Source: Oribacterium sp. oral taxon 102 (GTDB taxonomy: Bacteria > Bacillota > Clostridia > Lachnospirales > Lachnospiraceae). From it: a stretch of DNA of 64,000 nt. Shown here in pieces: positions 59,611-64,000 of the stretch. Location: positions 1,564,501 through 1,628,500 of the forward strand of contig NZ_JABXYT010000001.1 of the NCBI RefSeq assembly GCF_013394775.1, read 5' to 3'. The notes beneath the pieces are model-generated. The model was not told where the DNA came from. It was given only the letters and a program-made list of their open reading frames with translations, and did no database searches. The translations under genes and the position numbers were made by a program. Positions within the stretch are counted from its first letter, which is position 1. Each line of letters opens with the position of its first letter.

Positions 59611-60408
59611 TTATTTCGCCAGCATCATGCGGTCGTTGGAAAAGGCGCCGCCGGATGCCTCCTCAAATTTCCGGAGCAGATCCTCTACCCGGAGCCTCTT
59701 TTTCTCTTCTCCCGCCACATCATAAATGATCCTGCCATTGTCCATCATAATCAGGCGGTTGCCGATCGTGATCGCATCGTGCATATTGTGAGTGACCATC
59801 ATTGCCGTCAGCTGCTCCTCCTCCACGATCTCCCGGGTCAGGCTGAGCACCTTGGAGGCAGTCTTCGGATCCAGCGCCGCCGTATGCTCGTCAAGAAGCA
59901 GGAGCTGCGGACGCCGAAGCGTCGCCATCAGAAGCGTCAGCGCCTGCCGCTGTCCGCCCGACAGGAGCCCTACCTTCGAGCTCATCCGTGCCTGCAGCCC
60001 GAGCCCGAGCCGCTCCAGCGCATCCTTATAGAATTCCCGCTCCCGCCTTGTGACCGCCCAGCGAAGCCTGCGCCGCTCCCCTCTCCGGAAGGCAAGTGCC
60101 ATATTCTCCTCGATCTGCATATCCGCCGCCGTGCCCTTCATCGGATCCTGAAAGACGCGCCCGATGTACTTCGCACGCAGATGCTCCGGCATTTTGGTGA
60201 TGTTTTTCTCATTGATCTCGATGATGCCGGAATCCACCGGATATGCGCCGGCGATCATATTGAGAAGTGTAGATTTGCCCGCGCCGTTTCCGCCGATAAT
60301 GGTCACGAAATCTCCATCCTGCAGCGTAAGGTCTATACCCTGCAGCGCCCTTTTTTCATTGACAGTGCCGATATTGAAGGTCTTCCGGACATTTTTGATT
60401 TTAAGCAT
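59611..60408 (-). CDS. ABC transporter ATP-binding protein (TrpXYZ-like importer)
   Basis: 265-residue ATPase. Walker A GGNGAGKSTLLNMIAG near residue 40, the signature LLSGGQRQALTLLMA near 150, Walker B LLLLDEHTAALDP near 172 with His where many have Pro, as in this subfamily, and switch His in VTHNMHDAI near 205. Family matches the ATPase of substrate-binding-type YtfQ/TrpX-like importers (COG1101). I chose the ATG at 60408, which overlaps the permease stop, with GGAGG nine bases before; 60417 is the alternative. Last gene of the operon. Confidence 0.88.
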   Translation of the reverse strand: MLKIKNVRKTFNIGTVNEKRALQGIDLTLQDGDFVTIIGGNGAGKSTLLNMIAGAYPVDSGIIEINEKNITKMPEHLRAKYIGRVFQDPMKGTAADMQIEENMALAFRRGERRRLRWAVTRREREFYKDALERLGLGLQARMSSKVGLLSGGQRQALTLLMATLRRPQLLLLDEHTAALDPKTASKVLSLTREIVEEEQLTAMMVTHNMHDAITIGNRLIMMDNGRIIYDVAGEEKKRLRVEDLLRKFEEASGGAFSNDRMMLAK

Positions 60409-61354
60409 GCGGCTCATCCTCCTTCTTCTCTGCCTCTGCCCTGTCGGAAACGCTTTCCCGGTACGCCCTCTTCGCTTTCCACTTCTCTGCCGCGACCGGA
60501 ATGCAGAGCGCCGCCGCGACAATCAGCGCCGAGAGCAGCTTCATATCGTTCGGCTTCATGCCGAGGCGGAGCACGATCGCGCGAATCGCGAAATAGATCA
60601 CGCAGCCTGCAGCCGAGGCAAGGAGCTTCAGTCCGAAATTCCGCACCCGTCCGAAAAGCACTTCTCCGATCACGATCGCCGCGAGCCCGATCACGATCGC
60701 ACCCGTTCCCATTCCGACGTCGGCATACTTCGTAGACTGGCAGATCAGCGCGCCGGACAGTCCGACCAATACATTGGCGAGGATGAGTCCGAGCAGCTTC
60801 GAGGCGTTCGTGTTCACACCGAGCGCCCGGATCATCGCCTCGTTGTTTCCGGTTGCACGGAGCGCCGAGCCAAGCTCCGTCCCGAAGAACCAGTACATCA
60901 GTCCCACAATCAGAATAACCATAATAACACCGACGATCAGCGATGCCTGCGACTGGGTCAGCGCAAACCTGTCCGCCCAGAAGGTAATAATTGACGCGAT
61001 CTTATTGACAGACTGATTCGATTTGTCCTCCATGATCCGGAGGTTAATGGACCAAAGCGAGATCTGCGTCAGGATCCCCGCGAGAATCGCCGGAATCCCG
61101 AAAAAGGTATGCAGGATGCCGGTCACCGCACCCGCGATGCCCCCGGCAGCTGCACCGGCAAGCGCAGCAAGGATCGGATCTGTGCCTGCGAGCAGCAGCA
61201 TCGCACAGACGCAGCCGCCGAGTGCGAAGGAACCGTCAGTCGTCATATCCGGAATGTCCAGAATCTTGAAGCTGATGTATACGCCGAGCACCATCAGTGC
61301 CCAGATCAGCCCCTGTGAAGCCGCCCCCAGAAGGGATGCCAGTAAACCGTTCAT
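60401..61354 (-). CDS. ABC transporter permease (TrpXYZ-like importer)
   Basis: 317-residue membrane protein with about nine helices, related to LivH/RbsC-type permeases (COG4120). Landmarks: LGVYISFKILDIPDMTTDGSF near 25, GALRATGNNEAMIRALGVNTNA as SALRATGNNEAM near 170 and GTGAIVIGLAAIVIGEV near 225. The start at 61354 is favoured because AGGAGA lies five bases upstream, inside the longer frame from 61366. It follows the binding-protein gene by 167 bp and overlaps the ATPase gene. Confidence 0.88.
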   Translation of the reverse strand: MNGLLASLLGAASQGLIWALMVLGVYISFKILDIPDMTTDGSFALGGCVCAMLLLAGTDPILAALAGAAAGGIAGAVTGILHTFFGIPAILAGILTQISLWSINLRIMEDKSNQSVNKIASIITFWADRFALTQSQASLIVGVIMVILIVGLMYWFFGTELGSALRATGNNEAMIRALGVNTNASKLLGLILANVLVGLSGALICQSTKYADVGMGTGAIVIGLAAIVIGEVLFGRVRNFGLKLLASAAGCVIYFAIRAIVLRLGMKPNDMKLLSALIVAAALCIPVAAEKWKAKRAYRESVSDRAEAEKKEDEPHA

Positions 61355-61521
61355 TTTTCTCCTCATATGTCATTGACATGCAGCTTTTCCCGTTTCCCCA
61401 TCGATCAGAAAAGCCCCTGTCATAGGAAGAGGGCGGCAAGCGAAGCTTCTCCCTGCCGTCCCTCTCGAAATCCTTCCCGCTCACAACCCCGATACAGCCG
61501 AAAGGGCCTGCCCGAACTGCT

Positions 61522-62553
61522 CTACTTGAGTCCGGAAACGTCGATGCCGAGGAGCTTCGCAGTCTCCTCATTAACTGTCAGCTTCATATCGGAAGCCTCT
61601 CCATAGGCGATCGGAAGCGACGCCGGCTTTTTGCCGTTCTTCAGAATCTCTGCCGCCTGTTTTCCTGCGAGCATGCCATGCCGGAAGTAGTCGATGCCGT
61701 AGGTAGCGAGACCTCCCTCCGACACCATATTCTCCTCTCCGCAGATCGTTGGAATACTGTTGTCGTTCGCGACCTGCGCCACTGTCGCCATCCCCGCCGC
61801 GATTGTATTGTCTGTCGGAATGTAGATCGCGTCCACCTTGCCGATCATGGACTCCACGACCGTCTGGATCTCGTTAGAGCCGGACACCGTATAGTCCGCA
61901 TGTGAAATACCTGCGTCGTCCAGTGCCTTCCTCGCCATCTCTGCCTGAATCTCCGAATTCGCCTCCGCGGTGCAGAACAGGATGCCGACATTCTTCGCAT
62001 CCGGAAGGATACGGCGAAGCAGGTCGATCTGCTCCTTGACCGGCGTAAGATCGGAAGCGCCGGTCACATTCCCGCCCGGAGCTGCATTGCTCTCTACGAG
62101 TCCGGAGCCCTCCGGATCGGTCACCGCAGAAAGCACGATCGGGATATCCTCCGTTGCCGCTGCCGCCGCCTGTGCCGCCGGCGTTGCGATCGCATAGATC
62201 AGATCCACCCTGTCGTTGACAAACTTCTCCGCAATGGTCTGACAGGTCGACTGTTCTCCCGAAGCATTCTGCTGATCCAGCTCATACAGGATCCCTGCCT
62301 CGTCCAGTGCCGCCGCAAAGCCCTCGTTCGCCCTGTCCAACGCCGCATGCTGCACGAACTGGAGCACACCGATCCGGTAGACTCTCTCATCTGCCGCCGC
62401 GCTTTCCACGCTCTCCGCGCCGTTTCCTGTCGTTATACTCTCTTCAATACTGCTTTCCGTTCCTGCTGCCTTCGACGCTGCGGATGTACCGCATGCCGCA
62501 AGGCTGCATACCATTGCTGCCGCTGCCAGTGCTGTGAGCTTCCTGCACTTCAT
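61522..62553 (-). CDS. ABC transporter substrate-binding lipoprotein (TrpX-like)
   Basis: 343-residue exported lipoprotein with lipobox SLAAC (Cys about 21), then a Ser/Glu-rich linker and a two-lobed binding domain of the ABC_sub_bind type: VYRIGVLQFVQHAALDRANEGF near 58, VDLIYAIATPAAQAA near 115, PIVLSAVTDPEGSGLV near 138 and IYIPTDNTIAAGMATVAQ near 243. Relatives bind tryptophan or tyrosine (TrpX), but the ligand cannot be read. First gene of the three-gene importer, promoter at 62632-62660. No T-box seen upstream. Confidence 0.88.
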   Translation of the reverse strand: MKCRKLTALAAAAMVCSLAACGTSAASKAAGTESSIEESITTGNGAESVESAAADERVYRIGVLQFVQHAALDRANEGFAAALDEAGILYELDQQNASGEQSTCQTIAEKFVNDRVDLIYAIATPAAQAAAAATEDIPIVLSAVTDPEGSGLVESNAAPGGNVTGASDLTPVKEQIDLLRRILPDAKNVGILFCTAEANSEIQAEMARKALDDAGISHADYTVSGSNEIQTVVESMIGKVDAIYIPTDNTIAAGMATVAQVANDNSIPTICGEENMVSEGGLATYGIDYFRHGMLAGKQAAEILKNGKKPASLPIAYGEASDMKLTVNEETAKLLGIDVSGLK

Positions 62554-62631
62554 ACTCTCTCCTCCTCTGTCCCGTCATCATCTGCACTTGCTTTTTCACG
62601 TTGAAGCGTTAATCTCTTGTGAATTTAAATC

Positions 62632-62660
62632 ATTATAGTTTTTTGAATACAAAAAAGCAA
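62632..62660 (-). promoter_or_regulatory. Promoter of the TrpX-like importer operon
   Basis: Minus strand: TTGCTT (62655-62660), 17-base spacer, perfect TATAAT (62632-62637), about 80 bases upstream of the lipoprotein ATG. The -35 hexamer coincides with the T-run of the terminator at 62651-62686. Confidence 0.75.
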
Positions 62661-62686
62661 GGAGTTTCAATAAGAATCCTCCCTGC
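62651..62686 (-). terminator. Terminator downstream of the CobW-like gene
   Basis: On the minus strand GCAGGGAGGATTC (62674-62686) pairs with GAAACTCCTTGC (62657-62668) with one internal mismatch and a five-base loop, followed by six Ts (62651-62656). It lies about 200 bp after the CobW-like stop; the gap between holds small GC-rich inverted repeats (CCCCCTC...GAGGGGG at about 62793-62827) but no credible gene. Confidence 0.75.
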
Positions 62687-62889
62687 CATAAACTTCGGTA
62701 ATGGCTTCCATAGCGCTACCCGTCCGAAAAACATGCTTCTTCCTGCATTCCCGCGGCGGCACTCCCTCGGACAAAAGCATCCGAAGGCATCCCCCTCCGA
62801 ACCGCTCTAAGCTCTTCGCCAGAGGGGGATTGCAGGGACAAGTCCTGCAATAAACCGCGTGGCGCCCCAGAGCAGAAGCTCGAGGGCAG

Positions 62890-63936
62890 TCAGAAGCTGA
62901 CCGGTTCTGCGATCTCGCCGGTTCGCGCAATGCTCTTCAGATACAGCACCGGTCCCTCTCCATGATATTCCGGCCGCTCCTCCATGCCGATCGAAGCAGT
63001 CAGCTTCGCCCAGTCTCTCGTCTCGAACGCCTCGATCATTCTCGGCTCCGCCTTGCAGACGTAGCCGAGGAAGCTCATATCCTGTGCGCAGCAGGTCATC
63101 GCCATACGCCCCGGAATAAATTCGTCCTTCGGCATATTTTTCCGCTTCAGCACCATTGCCGAGAAGCTGACCTCCTTCCCGAGATAACGCTCCGGATTGT
63201 CCATCACATCGAGGAACCAGATTCCGTAATCCTCCGGTCTCAGCTCGATAGAGCAGGCATTCAGATCGTAGGGAAGATCCTCCGGCAACGCGTCCTGCGT
63301 GATCTCTCCCTCCTGATTCTCGAGAATCAGCATCGCGTTCTGTCCCATCGCGCGTATCTTGCGGCGGAAGTCCACGAGCTGCTCCTTGGACAGCCCGTCA
63401 CAGCGGTTGACAATGCAGAGCTCCGCATTTCGAAGCATCTGCCCCAGAAACGCACGCATATTCCCGTTATTCAGATGCAGGGAAAGCGTAGAGCCGTCAG
63501 CTATGGTGATCGTCTGATAGAGCACCCAAGATGCAGGGAGAGAAATCTCGTATTCCGGCTCTCTCCCCTGCTGTGCGGCGAGGAGCTTCTCGCTCATAGG
63601 GCCGTCATAGAGATCGTCCTGGTTCCACATTCCGTTCCACTCGATCAGGATGCGCTCCGGCCGATGCTTCGCCTCCAACACCGAGAGGTACTCCCGGTTC
63701 AGCTCCCGGATGTCCCGGATCAGAACTGCGACGGTATGATACTTGTCCAGATATTCCTGCGGGTACTCGACCTCCCCCTCCTCACAGAGCAGGAGCAGCG
63801 TCGTTCCCTCAGAACGGAAATACTCCTGTGCCATCGTAAACTTGATGAACTCGGTCTTGCCAGCCTCCAGAAAGCCGTTGATCAGAAACACCGGAAGCCG
63901 CCCGTCCTCCAAGTCGAAATTATCGCTTGCTGCCAT
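62890..63936 (-). CDS. CobW-like (G3E family) GTPase
   Basis: 348-residue P-loop GTPase. Walker A is LINGFLEAGKTEFIKF near residue 20, and a G4-like motif IVNRCDGLSKEQLVDF near 158 has Arg-Cys where NKxD is usual. The CobW zinc-site C-x-C-C is not evident. The C-terminal ~130 residues (SFSAMVLKRKNMPKDEFIPGRMAMTCC) may bind a ligand and include Cys-Cys. The G3E family inserts metals or chaperones cofactors; the target here is unknown. It is 11 bp downstream of another minus-strand gene that runs out of the window, so the two are likely cotranscribed. Confidence 0.78.
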   Translation of the reverse strand: MAASDNFDLEDGRLPVFLINGFLEAGKTEFIKFTMAQEYFRSEGTTLLLLCEEGEVEYPQEYLDKYHTVAVLIRDIRELNREYLSVLEAKHRPERILIEWNGMWNQDDLYDGPMSEKLLAAQQGREPEYEISLPASWVLYQTITIADGSTLSLHLNNGNMRAFLGQMLRNAELCIVNRCDGLSKEQLVDFRRKIRAMGQNAMLILENQEGEITQDALPEDLPYDLNACSIELRPEDYGIWFLDVMDNPERYLGKEVSFSAMVLKRKNMPKDEFIPGRMAMTCCAQDMSFLGYVCKAEPRMIEAFETRDWAKLTASIGMEERPEYHGEGPVLYLKSIARTGEIAEPVSF

Positions 63937-63947
63937 ATTTTCCGTCC

Positions 63948-64000
63948 TTATCCCTTAAACAGTGCGTTCAGCGCATCCTCGCGAAGTGAAGCACCGATGA
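63948..64000 (-). CDS. 3' end of a gene continuing beyond the window
   Basis: The open minus-strand frame entering at 64000 reads IGASLREDALNALFKG and stops with TAA at 63948, 11 bp before the CobW-like ATG, with the GGATAAGGACGG ribosome site of that gene between. Only 16 residues are visible, so no family can be given. Tight spacing suggests an operon, perhaps with a partner GTPase. Confidence 0.55.
   Translation of the reverse strand, partial: IGASLREDALNALFKG

Noticed and set aside
62667..62930. 87-codon minus-strand frame downstream of the CobW-like gene
   Set aside because: It overlaps the CobW-like gene and the terminator, has no ribosome site, and its translation is Arg/Cys-rich without similarity.

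Overview
The window looks like chromosome of a fairly GC-rich Gram-positive Clostridia bacterium, most likely Lachnospiraceae-like. The genus cannot be fixed by reading alone. The basis is a Bacillota-type order of housekeeping genes (plsX-acpP-rnc-smc-ftsY-ylxM-ffh-rpsP-khpA-rimM-trmD-rplS-lepB-rbgA-rnhB-yraN), RecU, YlxM, a yybP-ykoY riboswitch, lipoproteins with lipoboxes, a wall hydrolase with WIDGD-type repeats, and no outer-membrane genes. Most DNA is densely coding with 0-30 bp gaps and sigma-A-like promoters.

Layout. 1-3459: branched-chain amino-acid ABC transporter core livHMGF; its binding protein is outside the window. 3480-5960: a MATE exporter divergent from an AraC regulator. 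6035-19310: fatty-acid, RNA-processing, chromosome, SRP and ribosome-maturation genes, split by an AT-rich gene-free gap before ylxM. 19321-22749: a large degenerate-GGDEF/EAL cyclic-di-GMP protein. 22772-28601: trpS, recU, the K+ uptake pair trkA-trkH, an ECF S component and a nitroreductase. 28676-37182 (minus): rpsU, then phoH-ybeY-flippase-two flavoproteins-metallohydrolase, ending with a tyrosine recombinase that has a 17-bp-arm hairpin just upstream. 37300-41076 (minus): a lipoprotein, an ArsC/Spx-like protein and the folate one-carbon pair folD-fchA. 41495-45350 (plus): a YprB-like nuclease, a Mn2+-type riboswitch with a cation/Ca2+ exchanger gene, and an O-acetylhomoserine sulfhydrylase. 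45467-50044 (minus): a PIN/NYN protein with a basic AT-hook-like tail, tRNA-Ser(GGA), a metallohydrolase and a citrate-type transporter. 50334-54986: a PRTase convergent with the Leloir genes galKET. 55198-59009 (minus): a small envelope-linked cluster (membrane protein, NlpC/P60 hydrolase, SGNH-like pseudoenzyme candidate, sce7726-type nuclease-fold protein). 59062-59558: a tandem, highly structured non-coding repeat at the terminator of tRNA-Thr(CGU). 59611-62553: a TrpXYZ-like ABC importer. 62890-64000: a CobW-like GTPase and the tail of one more gene.

The main points worth a second look are non-coding: the riboswitch controlling the exchanger, two perfect zero-spacer palindromes (36 and 52 bp) between convergent genes, the hairpin beside the recombinase, an inverted repeat covering the -35 box of the SRP/ribosome operon, and the MITE-like tandem repeat at tRNA-Thr. 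No complete novel multi-gene system is evident. The nearest candidates are the repeat element and the PIN/AT-hook protein.
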